64,000 nucleotides of DNA from Acanthosepion lycidas (GCA_963932145.1 OZ010600.1:51325657-51389656), one strand, 5' to 3'; shown: positions 22,146 to 32,567, counted from the first letter of the stretch. The notes: generated from the letters alone by a model not told the origin. Made by a program: numbers and translations.

Positions 22146-22147
<2 letters not shown>
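20885..22147 (+). mobile_element. Penelope-like element, 5'-truncated, broken, with RT end and GIY-YIG domain
   Basis: Penelope-like elements are retroelements whose protein joins a reverse transcriptase to a GIY-YIG nuclease. Here 21028-21362 encodes the region after the RT palm (LPFLDVIVEYRNN, then YKIAVIKNFLNRAHQ, LNNVKQTLINNGFP). 21560-21735 encodes IYEFKCPLRNC and NNYIGYTTTCLSRRLT with HLSDQSS, the CxxxxC and YIG..R blocks of the endonuclease. 21740-21920 encodes the C-terminal tail (RLKIMEAL). A 3' terminal unit follows with a hammerhead-like motif at 21981-22017 and ends TTAATGAAACATGCTTA at a TA array. GGCGAAAGCGCTCG at about 20919-20932 near the 5' edge resembles the same terminal unit, as expected for PLE terminal repeats. 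The reading frame is interrupted in several places, and the N-terminal half of the RT is missing. Confidence 0.8.
21981..22017 (+). ncRNA. Hammerhead-like motif in PLE 3' terminal unit
   Basis: TTGATAA (21982-21988), T, stem GGCTA/TAGTC (21990-21994 with 22001-22005; one G-T pair), then GAAA at 22006-22009. Canonical hammerheads have C at position 3 and G at 8, which pair. Here these are T and A, so pairing could be kept. One extra base lies before the stem. Confidence 0.45.

Positions 22148-22209
<62 letters not shown>
22148..22209. repeat. (TA)n array at the 3' edge of the PLE
   Basis: Pure TA of about 60 bases. Confidence 0.95.
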
Positions 22210-22210
<1 letters not shown>

Positions 22211-22214
22211 CCAT

Positions 22215-22445
22215 ATTTCAGTAGACGCTCCGTTTATTTATTAAATAGTATATTTACTTTCGTCTGCCGATGTAAATATTCGAGAAATCTTATTAAAGAA
22301 AAAATATGCGCTCTACGACAGGATTCGAAACACCCTGTGGTTGGACCAGTCTAAAGCACGTCGAGTTTAACCTCCGAGTTCATGGGCCGACATAATAGAA
22401 GGAACTACTTTCGGATTCATCTTCGTATCAAGTCATAAGATCAGT
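22215..22445 (-). mobile_element. tRNA-headed SINE, GGATACCC/GAGTAGACGC family
   Basis: The reverse strand has a tRNA-like B box GTTTCGAATCCTGTC (22334-22320), then AGAGCGCATATTTTTTC, AATAAGATTTCTCGAA and AACGGAGCGTCTACTGAAAT. Relatives: 31605-31815 (+), 53395-53597, 54410-54475, 59105-59475 (-), and 3' tails at 37150-37240 and 62850-62905. Confidence 0.6.
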
Positions 22446-22544
22446 GAGACATTTTGGGGATAGACACGGGGATATCGATTAAGCAACTACTATCGAGTAG
22501 AGATCTATTTTAGAAAACGTAACAGTTGTACATTTTTTAAATCA

Positions 22545-23340
22545 ATTCACCCCCAAACAAGGCGATAACGCCACTAAGATACAAGGGCTACTGGCTACTG
22601 GAAGTGAAAAAGTAGGAAAATACTTTAGAAGTGGGCGGAAACTCAATACCAAACAGGAAATAAGAGAGAGACATATACTCCTGTTCAAAGGGGAATGTGA
22701 ACCGGACGAAAGTTGAAGCTATTTACTTCTATTGAGGGAAATAAAGACATAGCAAAAAAATTCAGAGTTTAGGCGGAAACATTAGAAGTTTAAATTTAAA
22801 GGAAAATTTAGAAGGAACCGGAATCCTAATCTTAAACAGGAAACAAGGAATAGACTTCTACTTCGTACCACTGGATGTAGCGGGTTACAGAGAAAGCACT
22901 ACCACCCCAAGCAAAGTGATAATGCAACCAAAACTAAAGGAGCCACTGGAAAGAGATGGAAAAGATTTTAGTAAGAACCGGAAGCACAATCTTAAACAGG
23001 AAACAAGGAATAGATTTCTACTCGTGTTCAAAAGATCAACAATAAACCTCTGTCCATGTCCAAAAGACCAGGGATGAGTGTGAATCGGACGATAGGCGGA
23101 TCTGTCTACCCCCATTGAGGAAAAAAGTAAATAAGTAGTAAATAAAATTTTCAGAGTTTTAGGCGGGGACATGAGAAGTATAGAGTTGATGTAGACTTTA
23201 GAAAGTACCGGAAACCCAATCTTAAACAGGAAACTAGGGATAAACCTCTTCAAAAGACTGGAGACGAATGTGAACTGGATGATAGGTGAACCTATCTAAT
23301 GAAGAAAAAATAAAAAAATTAAAGAATAAATAATTAGTAT
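22545..23340 (+). repeat. Family Y repeats in tandem (about four units)
   Basis: Units start near 22545, 22740, 22900 and 23110. Each carries variants of CCGGAA..CAATCTTAAACAGGAA, ACAAGGGATAGACTTCTACT and TGTGAACCGGACGATAGG, and two carry CACCCCAAGCAA. Unit length is about 190 bases. The reverse-strand open frame (22885-23253) is an artefact. Confidence 0.6.
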
Positions 23341-23399
23341 AAACTTCAGAGTTTAGGCAGAGACGTTACTAGCAGAATATTCGAATAATGAGAATGTAT

Positions 23400-23700
23400 A
23401 AATTCCAGCGTTGATAAATAAAAGATTGGTATCTTTGCGATAATATAAGTGTTTCTTCAGCTGCGTGCATAGCGCAGCTTAAATGTCGATAGATAGCGCC
23501 GACAAAAATAAATGTCGAAAGATAAGGGGTAGAATAGACAAACCGTGACGTCGAATGGATAAAATACTGAAACCATGAAATCTAAGTACATCGCCAGATG
23601 TAGCGATTAAATCTTCATAGAGGTAATGTCGGTGGATAAAATATTGATCGAAAAAAATGTCGAATCGATAAAATATCCACCGGTCATAACGTCGAACAAA
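23400..23700. other. Unclassified segment with repeated GTCGAA..GATAAAATA phrases
   Basis: The phrase ATGTCGAA(A/T)...GATAAAATA recurs about four times between 23505 and 23690 at uneven spacing. No coding or terminal-repeat evidence. Confidence 0.35.
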
Positions 23701-23702
23701 GG

Positions 23703-23890
23703 ATGTGTTCGTGGTCTAGCCGGTTATCTGCACTGAAAGTGGGATTGGCGTGTCGAGTTCCAGTTTCCTCCGCACAAATACTTTCGGAAAGGTATGAACC
23801 TATCTCTTCTTCCTTCAGATCGAGGTTAATAGCTGAGTAGGCTCTCTAGCATTGATTGGCAACCAATATAGGCGAAAGACAGATCCGAAA
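23703..23890 (+). mobile_element. tRNA-headed SINE (GTGGTCTAGCCGG head)
   Basis: A box GTGGTCTAGCCGGTTA, B box GTGTCGAGTTCCAG, then core ACTTTCGGAAAGGTATGAAC and GTTAATAGCTGAGTAGGCTC, GGCAACCAATATAGGCGAAA. The core is the same as in the other SINEs of this window. Confidence 0.65.
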
Positions 23891-23984
23891 TAAATAAAAA
23901 AAATGGGCATAGGGTAATGAACACAGCATAGAAAAAACCACAGCAGCAACAATTAGCATTGAGAGGCGGTTGCCCTATATCTTG

Positions 23985-24235
23985 CTGGGATTCGGTATTT
24001 GCCAAAATCCTCCCCCACAAGGCGGGATGTGGCACAAGGCCGGTTTTTAACGTGGGGCTTTCTGAGTGCGTACGCTCGGGCAAAAATTCCCCGTAGACCC
24101 CGCATACACGAGGACGGGTGGCTGTTTACCTCCCCAGATTAGACTCTGCCCGTCGGCATAGCCTCATCTAAGTTCCTCCCCGCCCGAAGGCAGAGAGGTC
24201 GTCAAGCAGAGTACTGGCAAACTCAGAGGTTGCTG
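23985..24235 (-). repeat. GC-rich dispersed repeat, copy 2
   Basis: Reverse copy of 11905-12195: GAGTGCGTACGCTCGGGC, GTGGCACAAGGCCGGTTTTT, GACTCTGCCCGTCGG. It ends at a TTA array (24238-24290). Confidence 0.5.
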
Positions 24236-24237
24236 GG

Positions 24238-24257
24238 ATTATTATTATTATTATTAA

Positions 24258-24290
<33 letters not shown>

Positions 24291-24336
24291 CTTTATAACT
24301 ATTATCATTACTGTTACTATTACTATAAAACCACTG

Positions 24337-24369
<33 letters not shown>

Positions 24370-24412
24370 TACTACTACTACTACTACTACTATTATTATT
24401 ATTATTATTATT
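24238..24412. repeat. (TTA)n and (TAC)n arrays
   Basis: TTA repeats at 24238-24290, a TTACTATTAC spacer, then TAC repeats (24338-24390) and TTA repeats to 24412. Confidence 0.9.
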
Positions 24413-24769
24413 ATAACATCGAACTGGCAAAATAACAAAAAGCATAATCGTTAAATTAATAAAATAGTACCTTTAGAAGTTAAATAATTTATTAAAAATT
24501 AAATAACACTGTAGGAATTATTTTCCATTATAAATTGTGGCTTAAGCATATCTGATAAATGCCAGTGACTTATTAGAAAAATGAAGAGTTTAATATAGAT
24601 TGAACATTCTTTTATTTCAATATCAAGATTTTGAATTATTTCACAGCTTATCTTTTTATATCGTAGGCTAAAATAATACCAAAATACCTTAACAAAACGA
24701 AATTTATTTTAGCTGTTGGGTCGATAGACATTTCAAATTAGTACCTTTCTTTCCCTAGTTCAAATTGAT

Positions 24770-25050
24770 TGATTTTACGACATGTAATCCGTTGTTGGGT
24801 TATTTAATCGGCATTAGATTTTGTATGTGGCACGCAGTGAGGATCAAACACACTATACAGTAGTAATGGCCGAGTAAACTAGCTTCTCGCTGAGGCACCT
24901 ATTTAGTTAGGGGTGATTGATTTCAAGACATGTTAATATTTATTGGGTTATGTAACGCCAAATTTTGTATGGGGCACCCAGTGAGGATCAAACTCACAAA
25001 ATAGTAGTGGTCAAGAAGACCAGCCTTGCTAACGATTAAGCCATGCAGAA
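24770..25050 (-). mobile_element. Two tandem tRNA-headed SINEs (GGGGCACCCAGTGAGGATC family)
   Basis: Two reverse copies, 24770-24895 and 24905-25050, each with a tRNA-like B box (CACTGTATAGTG..TTTGATCCTCACTG on the reverse strand) and ATTTTGTATG(T/G)GGCAC. Others: 25820-25925 (-), 26862-26945 (+), 27420-27550 (-), 39250-39350 (+). Confidence 0.6.
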
Positions 25051-25084
25051 GCACCAGCAATTCTAATGCATTATTTTATTTCCT

Positions 25085-25173
25085 TTTTTGGTATGTACAC
25101 ATTTCTTTCCGGGTCGCGTCCAGAAACCTAAGGTTAGAAATGGCATCATGCCATTTTCCACTGAGCAATTAAA

Positions 25174-25233
<60 letters not shown>

Positions 25234-25815
25234 CATAGATTAAGCCCTTCGTAAGCTGTACTCGTGAGAAAATTTTTTTGTATTTCTTTAAGGCATGGAC
25301 TTCCAGAAATCCCTTCAGTGAGTCTATTGGAATCTTTTCCAACCAACCCGAGGGCTCCAACTACAACAGGGATTGTTGATGTTTCCAAGTGCCACATTTT
25401 TGAGATTTCGATTTCAAGGTCCTTGTATTTTGATAGCTTTTTGAAGATCTTCAAAGATACATTACAGTCTGCAGGGACTGCTATATCAATAAGGAGGCAC
25501 TTTCTTTGTTTGCAGTCTCTAATAAAAAGGTCTGGGTAGCTAACTTTGATTGTCCTGGCTGTGTATTGTGTAGTCCCGTAAAATTGTAACAGGTTCTATC
25601 GCTGTAACCGGGTCTGGGTGGTGTTCATACCAATTTCTTTCAGTTTCCTTCCCGTAGAAGTTGCAGATTTTCCAGTGCAGATATTGGCTCACTTTGTCAT
25701 GCCGGGTTTTATATTCAGTGGGTGCCAATGCCGTGCAACCTGATACAAGATGATCAATTGTTTCTGGATATTTATTACAGAATTTGCATTTAGGGCTTCT
25801 TTTTCTTTTCTTTTT
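25085..25815 (-). mobile_element. LINE fragment, CCHC and post-CCHC region (R2/R4-type), 3' end
   Basis: The reverse strand reads CKFCNKYPETIDHLVSGC (CxxC..H....C knuckle), ALAPTEYKTRHDKVSQYLHW, NWYEHHPDPVTAIEPVTILRD, and a diverged stretch to LGLVGKDSNRLTEGI. The CCHC knuckle followed by an endonuclease-like segment C-terminal to the RT is the layout of R2, R4/Dong and related site-specific LINEs. Several stops and a TA/CA array (25176-25231) interrupt the 3' part. Confidence 0.65.
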
Positions 25816-25819
25816 TCAG

Positions 25820-25925
25820 TTTGTAATCATAGCTACTGTTGTGTTATTTAATCAGCATTAAATTTTGTATGGGGCACCCAGTGAGGATCAAACCCACTAT
25901 ACAGTAGTAATGGTCGAGTAAACAC
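25820..25925 (-). mobile_element. tRNA-headed SINE fragment
   Basis: ATTTTGTATGGGGCACCCAG TGAGGATCAAACCCAC, same family as 24770-25050. It lies between two LINE pieces. Confidence 0.55.
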
Positions 25926-26052
25926 ATGTAATGCGTAAGGGGGATTAAGGACAGATAAAACAGAATGGGTGACAGGGAGTCTCCCTGAAAGATTCCACGT
26001 TGGATATTCAGACGGTTGGAGATAGCAGTGCCTCTGGTGTGATTTAGGGGCA

Positions 26053-26053
<1 letters not shown>
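25926..26053 (-). mobile_element. LINE reverse transcriptase fragment (motif GIFQGDSLSP)
   Basis: The reverse strand reads HTRGTAISNRLNIQRGIFQG then DSLSPILFYLSLIPLTHYM. RGIFQGDSLSPILF is the RT block before the catalytic YADD box and is typical of R4/Dong-like and related elements. It abuts a TTA array at 26054-26085. Confidence 0.7.
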
Positions 26054-26085
<32 letters not shown>

Positions 26086-26086
<1 letters not shown>

Positions 26087-26445
26087 GATTTCTGTGGTAT
26101 ACTAATTTCTTTCCGGGTCCCAACCAAAGATCTAAGAGCAAAAATAGTATCATAACATTTTCCACAGAGCATTTTTTGAAAATAGAAGTACACATTTTAC
26201 ATATTAGGTTGGTGCAAAATTAATGACGTAATAATGTCGTTTTTTGACGTTAAAAAATACGTCAAAAAACGACATTATTACGTCATTATTTTTGCACCAA
26301 ACTAATAGATAAAGCTCTTCGTAATGTGTGAGTTGTACCTGTGAGTACAATTTTTTCATTTCTTTAAGGCTTGGGCTACCTTCAATAAGTCTATTGGAAA
26401 CTTTTCCAATCAAAGCGAGGACGCCAACTATAACTATAATTTTTT
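26086..26445 (-). mobile_element. LINE 3' end (R2/R4-type) interrupted by a MITE
   Basis: 3' end text (ATTTCTTTCCGGGTCCCAAC, GCATTTTTTGAAAATAGAAG, ACATTTTACATA) is cut by the MITE at 26204-26305 and resumes at GATAAAGCTCTTCGTAATG. The uncut paralogue at 30605-30650 reads ACATTTTACGTAGATAAAGC, which fixes the insertion point. The LINE's 3' terminus adjoins the TTA array. Confidence 0.75.
26204..26305. mobile_element. Palindromic mariner-type MITE, copy 4, nested in a LINE
   Basis: TTAGGTTGGTGCAAAATTAA ... TTATTTTTGCACCAAACTAA with TA on both sides; palindromic arms as in copies 2, 5 and 7. Confidence 0.9.
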
Positions 26446-26861
26446 TCTATAAAATTTAAATATATATGTCGATAGTTTGTAATACTGTAGCTGGGGGACT
26501 GGGTCGTTATTCCTGTCACTAAATTTAGCACAATCCGCAGCGTATCTTTCACGTGTAACCTCATGGTTCAAGATTACTTGGTCACAACACGATATATAGT
26601 ACTGTAGCCGGGAGTATCAATCAGTTATTACTGTCACTGGTACAGCGATGCCCGGACAGATTCTTTCACCCGCATTGTGTTTCAATTAGACCTGAAGGGG
26701 TCCCAAAGTCAGGGTTGAAATATTACAAACCCGAGTCAGCTACGGGTTACACAAAATTAAAGTTGTTGAAATCTTGAGACTGATCGAAGTCTTGGAATAA
26801 TGACGAATACGGCCAAAATACCTTAACAAAACGCAGTTTATTTTAGCTGTTGATGGCACCT

Positions 26862-27195
26862 CGGCGTGGTGTAATGGTTACCAAGCTTATCTCGCTAGAA
26901 CAATTACGACTGAATAGTGAGTTCGATCCTCACTGGGTGCCCAATACTTTCGGCCTTGTGCCACATCTAAGCTGCGTTTAGAAAATTATTGATGATTACC
27001 TGGTGTAGGGATTCGTCCCGGCGTTGGTAGTATCACAGCTTGGACCGGCTCTGACCAGGTTTGACCAGCTTGGACTAGCGGTACAAGTGAAAACACTCGG
27101 GTCCCCACGTTAAAAATGACCTTGTATCACAATCTGACTCAGATTTCTTCAGGGTTTGGTCGAATATGTGATACGCAGACCCTCATTTCTTCTTC
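26862..27195 (+). mobile_element. tRNA-headed SINE with downstream body
   Basis: A box GTGGTGTAATGGTTA at 26876 and B box GAGTTCGATCC at 26921, then CACTGGGTGCCC. The body (GGCCTTGTGCCACATCTAAG; CAAGCTTGGACCGGC-like repeats) ends near AATCTGACTCAGATTTC. Its 3' part resembles the GC-rich repeat (CACGTTAAAAATGACCTTGT). The preceding AAAATACCTTAACAAAACG block (26817) also precedes another SINE at 24678. Confidence 0.6.
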
Positions 27196-27334
27196 AGTTG
27201 AGTGTAGTCTTTCTCGCTTCTTATAAATCAGAAGAATAGTGAAAATAATTATTTAAAAAAAATACTTATTCATTTATTCAAATACTAACGCTGTACCATT
27301 ACTGCTTCCACACACAAACATATATATGCATACT

Positions 27335-27415
27335 GTAACAATTTTTCGTGGCACGCTTAAGAGGATCGCGCGACACAGTGTGACGCGGCACGGTGGTTGA
27401 GAATTATTGGGTTAA
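27335..27415 (-). mobile_element. hAT-type MITE fragment
   Basis: The reverse strand reads AATTCTCAACCACCGTGCCG, CACTGTGTCGCGCGATCC, GCGTGCCACGAAAAATTG, a pattern known from hAT-type repeats (GGTTCTCAACC, GTGCCGCG). Ends are incomplete. Confidence 0.4.
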
Positions 27416-27419
27416 CTCT

Positions 27420-27560
27420 TTGATTTTATATACTGGATTATTTAATGTCAAATTCTGTATGGAACATCCAATGAAGATTGAACTCCTTACTCAGTGGTAA
27501 TGGTCAACCAGACTAACCACATTAATCATTATGCCACACCGAGATGCCTGCCGTTCTAAT
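27420..27560 (-). mobile_element. tRNA-headed SINE fragment
   Basis: CTGTATGGAACATCCAATGA AGATTGAACTCC with ATGCCACACCGAG at its head end; same family as 24770-25050. Confidence 0.5.
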
Positions 27561-27599
27561 GCTTTTTAGCGTTACGCAATATTCTGAATTCTGAATTGC

Positions 27600-28160
27600 T
27601 CATTGATGACTACGACGTCGATCATGATGATAATGATGATGATGATGCAACAGCAGTGGTATGAGTCCGTTTACTCATTCTCCCTCTTTTTCAAAGGTTG
27701 GGATTATAACCTGGTGCCCCGTTTGTCCATGGCTATTCATATGATCTGCTCTTCCCATGTCTCCATTTCGTCAGCATCCCGCGTGGTCTTTTCTCGGCCG
27801 GCTTCCGCTCACACGTATATATGGAACGCAGCCTGACGGCTTGTCACAGCCATTTTTTTTTTATTTCGAAAAGCGCATAGCCAGTACAACATTTAACCTA
27901 TGAAAAACACTGGCGAATATGTAAACAAACAACACGGCATGTTGGTCGACTTAACTGAGTTTTTCCGAAAGACCTTTCTCTGAAATTATTTTGCTTAACA
28001 AAATAACATCAGTCCAATGGGTAGGTCTGTATGTAAAACAAAAAACTTAAATCAGAACGCTTTTCAAAGGGTTTTTTTTTTAAATTTCAGTCGATGTACT
28101 TGTATCATTTTCGCTTTATTTGGTGAGTGTCCTTCTGTGTGGCAGGAAATGTCGGACAAT
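27600..28160. other. Unclassified, with (GAT)n tract at 27625-27650
   Basis: A GATGATGATG run and a GC-richer stretch to 27840 that gives a 77-residue open frame without recognisable motifs. The rest is AT-rich. Confidence 0.3.
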
Positions 28161-28169
28161 CTCTAAAAC

Positions 28170-28565
28170 ATGAGAAGAGATCTGAAGCAACAGAAATGTC
28201 GTTCTACAGAAGGATGCTGAGGATAACATGGACCGAACATGTGAGCAACGATAAGGGTTTAGACGAAAATGGAAACAAAAAGGATATTTATACTTAACAT
28301 CAGGAATTTCCGGGGCACGTAATGAGAAAGGAAGACTTGGAAAACTTGATACTCACAGGATAAATTGAAGGAAAGAGAGAAAGAGGAAAGCAGCGCGGAA
28401 CATACTTGATGAGCTTGAGTAAATGGATGGTAGAACAGTGTTTGGGAGAAATAACAAAAAGATAAAACTTATTAAAAGCTACAATGGACAGGAAAATGTG
28501 GAGTCATGATTGTCGATATCCAGAAAGGACACGGCACATAAAAGAAGAAGCAGATGGTTACAGAG
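28170..28565 (+). mobile_element. LINE fragment (AP-endonuclease group), C-terminal region
   Basis: The forward strand reads KRSEATEMSFYRRMLRITWT, EHVSNDKGLD, then GHVMRKEDLENLI, IEGKRERGKQRGTYL, and in another frame TMDRKMWSHDC. This is the RRMLRIxWTEHVSNxxVL and GKRxRGRxR pattern found C-terminal to the RT of Jockey/CR1/RTE-like elements. Stops and frame changes are present. The 86-residue open frame at 28484 is the tail of this fragment. Confidence 0.7.
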
Positions 28566-28984
28566 ACACGTCTTATATTAAGTTAAAATGTTTTCTCAAA
28601 TTTACTATTCGAGTACGATTTTTTAAGAAACCTTTGTCTGATTTCTCAAAAATAATTAACTTTCTTTTTTTTTCACGTTTAATTCCAATACACAGTAAAC
28701 ACAAACAAACCTTATCGCGTTCCTTTCCAAGTTCAATCACATAAAATTGGGTCTATATTTAACTATATTCGTTGACAGCTGTCAACGTCCTTCAGGCTCT
28801 TCTACTTACTCCGAAAGACTGGGTCACTACTAAAGGCTTGTCATATGTTCGATATTATGACATATTATCAAGATTTCGGTCATAACAAGCCAATATTTTA
28901 TGATGTTAAAATTACATCTGTCGACAAATTATCCTACAATCGCATCGGATAATTAAACTGCTCTCTGAAAACAGGATGTTCCAA

Positions 28985-29150
28985 TGAAACTATTCGTAAG
29001 CCGAAATAGAAGTAATTATCATATGTAATTATCATATGTGATTAGTATAATTAGTAATTATCATATGTCATTATATGATTAGTATCATATGTGATTATGT
29101 GATCATATAATATGTGATTATATGATTGGTAGTTATCATATGTGCAAAAA
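28985..29150. repeat. Degenerate ATCATATGTGATTA repeats
   Basis: The phrase (A/T)TATCATATGTNATTA recurs about nine times, each containing the palindrome CATATG. Confidence 0.6.
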
Positions 29151-29354
29151 ATTGAGTGTTCCCAAACCCTCAACTTTTCTTTAGATTTACAATTGGCTGT
29201 TCGATAATGATTGCAAAAAATTTAAAGCTTAGGTTTTGGGTGCAGGTTTATGACAGCTTGGCAGCTTTAAATGCCTAAAAAAATCTCTCTTCTTCTCTTT
29301 AGTGTCATTCTCCTGCGGAGAAAGGGGCAAAAGCTTTACTTAGGTGTTGTAGTT

Positions 29355-29590
29355 TCTGCAGCAAGTAAGTTTTTACGTGGTTCAGTTTCCAGACCATGTC
29401 CAACTAGTTTTAAATTCAGAACTGTCCTTATCTTAGATTGGTTGCCAACCAGTCTGCATTGCTATTTAATCCATAGCTGGGAAAAAAGTGGATTCATAAC
29501 TTTCCCAAAGTTATTTTTCCTGGATTTTGAACTCGGCATGTCAATTCCACTTTTGCACGCCAAAAATCACTACGCGCGTATCCACTAGAA
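29355..29590 (-). mobile_element. tRNA-headed SINE
   Basis: The reverse strand has TGACATGCCGAGTTCAAAATCC at the head, AACTTTGGGAAAGTTATGAA, CCCAGCTATGGATTAAATAG and GGTTGGCAACCAATC. Same family as 23703-23890. The 105-residue open frame on the other strand is an artefact. Confidence 0.65.
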
Positions 29591-30461
29591 AAATCTGATA
29601 AAAAAATTCTTGTAAAGCGAAGTAGTCAAGAATACTGTTGTATTTGAAGTTTTTCGCATCAACCATAGCAGACGAACATGAACCAGGCCATGATAGTTAA
29701 TCTGGGGCGATTACATCCTTTGGTCAAATAAGAAGCCATTTTTTATTGGTTTCTTGGGACATTATTAAAAATTATGCTATTTCTTTACTGTGCCAAATGA
29801 GGATGCTCGCTGCATATTTTGAGAACAATGCACGCTTATTTTGTAGCCGGATATAATTGTGAATGACAAGGAAATCAAAAAAAATATTCGAAGACATAAT
29901 ATTAATTGATCAAAAGATAGAGAAGGAAATATTCAGGTTAAATGATTATTAAAAATACGATGGGCTATATATGTTTATCATTATCATTATCTACTTATAA
30001 AATTTGACACTTATCTCATTGATGTTATATTCATCATCTCGACTACAGAGTTTTGTAGACGAACCGTTTTGTAATCGTTCCGTCCACTCGTCAGGAGGTA
30101 TCAGCAATTGACTTGCAGATTTTTCTCATTTTCGTTATTTTTATATTAAGTTAAAATTTAATTTAAACGCTACTTATTAGTGTTACGGTGAATTTTTTTT
30201 CTCTTTGTGTGTGAGTGTTTGCGTACGCCTGTGGTTGCATGTATGTGTCGAATGTCGTAGTTATTTCTCCTTTTCATCATTTTCTTGTCACCTTCTACTC
30301 TATCCCTGTTTCTTTTTCTCTCTTTCAGTCCCGAGGGCCAAAGATAATGTAACAATATCATTTACAGTATCTTGACTTTGGGAGATTTTAGAGTAATTCG
30401 TTTTCTCGGGTGTTCTGGGGTTTTCTTAAAATTAGGGTTATTTGATAAATATAGGTATATC

Positions 30462-30464
<3 letters not shown>

Positions 30465-30493
<29 letters not shown>

Positions 30494-30910
30494 TCTTTGA
30501 TTTCTGGTGTATACTCATATCTTTCCGTGTCCCAGTCAGAGACCTAAGTTCAGAAATGCCATCATGGTATTTTCCACTGAGCATTTTTTGAGAAAAAAAA
30601 ATCGAAGATCAAACACATTTTACGTAGATAAAGCCCTTTATAAGGTGTGGGCTGTACTTGTGAGTACATTTTTGGTATTTCTTTAAGGCATGAGCTATCA
30701 GAAATCCATTCAGTGATTCTTTTGGAATCTTTTCCAATCAAACTGAGGGCTCCAACCACAACTGTAGTTGTTTCTGTCTTCATATGCCACATTTTGGAGA
30801 TTTCGATTTCAAGGTCTTTGTATTTTGATAGTCTATTATCATTATTAATATTATTATTATTTGTGTATGTTGTTTCCTGCTTTATATCCTGTAGAGCCGG
30901 GTCCAAACTA
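30465..30910 (-). mobile_element. LINE 3' fragment (R2/R4-type) starting at a TTA array
   Basis: From the TTA array (30465-30493): AAATAATTTCTTTGATTTCT, TCCGTGTCCCAGTCAG, ACATTTTACGTAGATAAAGC and GAGGGCTCCAACCACAACTG, matching 25085-25400. On the reverse strand: RLSKYKDLEIEISKMWHM and VVVGALSLIGKDSKRITEWI. This copy preserves the uncut site of the MITE in the copy at 26086-26445. Confidence 0.65.
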
Positions 30911-31009
30911 TGGACCTTAGGCCCTATAGGAGAATTGTCATTTAATTGATAACACTTTTCTTAATATATGGGATGTTTCTAGTAGGGCGATCATCTGGTC
31001 AACTTGTAT

Positions 31010-31325
31010 ATCGATGTTACCTGGGACAATTGTCCATTCCTTTTCTCACGCGGCCTAGAGCTCCGATTGCTATTAATTCAGTCTCGATAATTTTCACGGA
31101 GGTGTTTCTCTGAGATGGTACTGCTAGGTCAATAAGCATACATTTCCTGAATTTATCTTTTATGATAATATCAGGTCTGTTGGTTTTTATTTCCCTCTCA
31201 GTTTGAATTGGCATATCCCAGAGGATAGTTACATCGTTATTTTGGGTAACTGTGTCTGGTTGGTGCTCATACCATCTCTCAGTGGTTTCGATTTTGTGCT
31301 TCTTGCATATCTTCCAGTGTTGTTG
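31010..31325 (-). mobile_element. LINE fragment with the clearest endonuclease-like core
   Basis: The reverse strand gives HWKICKKHKIETTERWYEHQ, then ILWDMPIQTEREIKTNRPD, IIIKDKFRKCMLIDLAVPSQ. RPDI..KD....LIDLAVP resembles the PD...D core of the restriction-like endonuclease of R2/R4-group LINEs (family knowledge). It is open over this stretch, then broken; both ends are truncated. Confidence 0.65.
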
Positions 31326-31385
31326 TTGTTGTTGTTATTATTATTATTAGTAGTAGTAGTAGTATTTCTTGTTTAAATAATTTAT
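31320..31385. repeat. (TTG)n, (TTA)n, (TAG)n tract
   Basis: Short trinucleotide runs in series. Confidence 0.8.
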
Positions 31386-31604
31386 TTATTTAATGCTTAA
31401 ATGGCAAAGTTTGTGGAGACCCTTGTTTGAGTAGACACCCTGTTGGGTATCCACAAAATAACATTTGTAGTAAGAGTAACGTTTGATAAAATATCCATTC
31501 ATTCCTTAGAAATTACGTTGTTGATATGAAAAAATGAGCAGATATGAACTTTCGAGAAGAGCTGAACGAGAGAATGTATATTCTTTAGAAAAGTTAAGTG
31601 AACC

Positions 31605-31815
31605 TTACTGTGGCCGAGCCGTCTGAAACACGTCAGATCAGATGGTAGTTTCTCTTACAAAGTGGGGCGCAGGTTCGAACCCTCCCATAGAGCACATCTA
31701 CTTTATTAAGTCTGTCAAATGAACAGGACGATTGACGTAATTCACACAGTTAAAAAAAAACAAAAACAAAAAAACAAAAAAACAGGACGTCTACTCAAAC
31801 ATCCACAAAATTGGA
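31605..31815 (+). mobile_element. tRNA-headed SINE, GAGTAGACGC family
   Basis: TGGCCGAGCCGTCTG (A-box-like), GGTTCGAACCCTCCC (good B box at 31672), CATAGAGCACATCTACTTTA and TTAAGTCTGTCAAATG. It is followed by an A-rich tail and ACGTCTACTCAAACATCC. The flank 31420-31480 carries another 3' tail of the family. Confidence 0.65.
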
Positions 31816-32209
31816 GTAGTAGGAAGTGTCTGTCTAGTCGATTACGAGGATAACCATCTCTGTACCATAGCTACGTTTCTGTTACCAGCTGCTCATTATC
31901 TCTGACAGACATAAATAGCCAACATAAACGATGCCAGATGAGTGATGATTGTGCAGTTTTTTGAGTTCAGATGTTGCTTGCACAGCACCGCATCGACACT
32001 CTCCCTCACATCTCAGAGACAGACTGAAGTAAGATGCCCAGTGTAGCTATGATTGCAGATGATCAGAGTGTCCTCCTCCTAGAGACATAGCTACTTATCT
32101 GGCAAGCATCTCAGTGGAGCAGGTTTAGTCACTGATCACTGTACAATGAGGCAGTTAATACTGGGTTACATGGTATCAGAAACATTCGACTGAATTACCT
32201 GATCTATCT

Positions 32210-32322
32210 ATCCCAATCTCTCCATTATCTATCTATCTATCTATCCCAATCTCTCCATTATCTATCTATCTATCTATCTCAATCTCTCCATTATCTATCT
32301 ATCTATCTATCTCAATCTCTCC

Positions 32323-32388
<66 letters not shown>

Positions 32389-32399
32389 CCAATCTCTCC

Positions 32400-32437
<38 letters not shown>

Positions 32438-32449
32438 CCAATCTCTCCA

Positions 32450-32498
<49 letters not shown>

Positions 32499-32510
32499 CC
32501 AATCTCTCCA

Positions 32511-32567
<57 letters not shown>

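Noticed and set aside
22885-23253. 122-residue open frame on the reverse strand
   Set aside because: It spans units of the family Y repeat, and the other units do not keep the frame.
26862-26945. Functional tRNA gene
   Set aside because: A and B boxes are present, but the sequence does not fold into a cloverleaf by eye and recurs as a SINE head in several places.
29271-29588. 105-residue open frame
   Set aside because: It lies antisense to a SINE.
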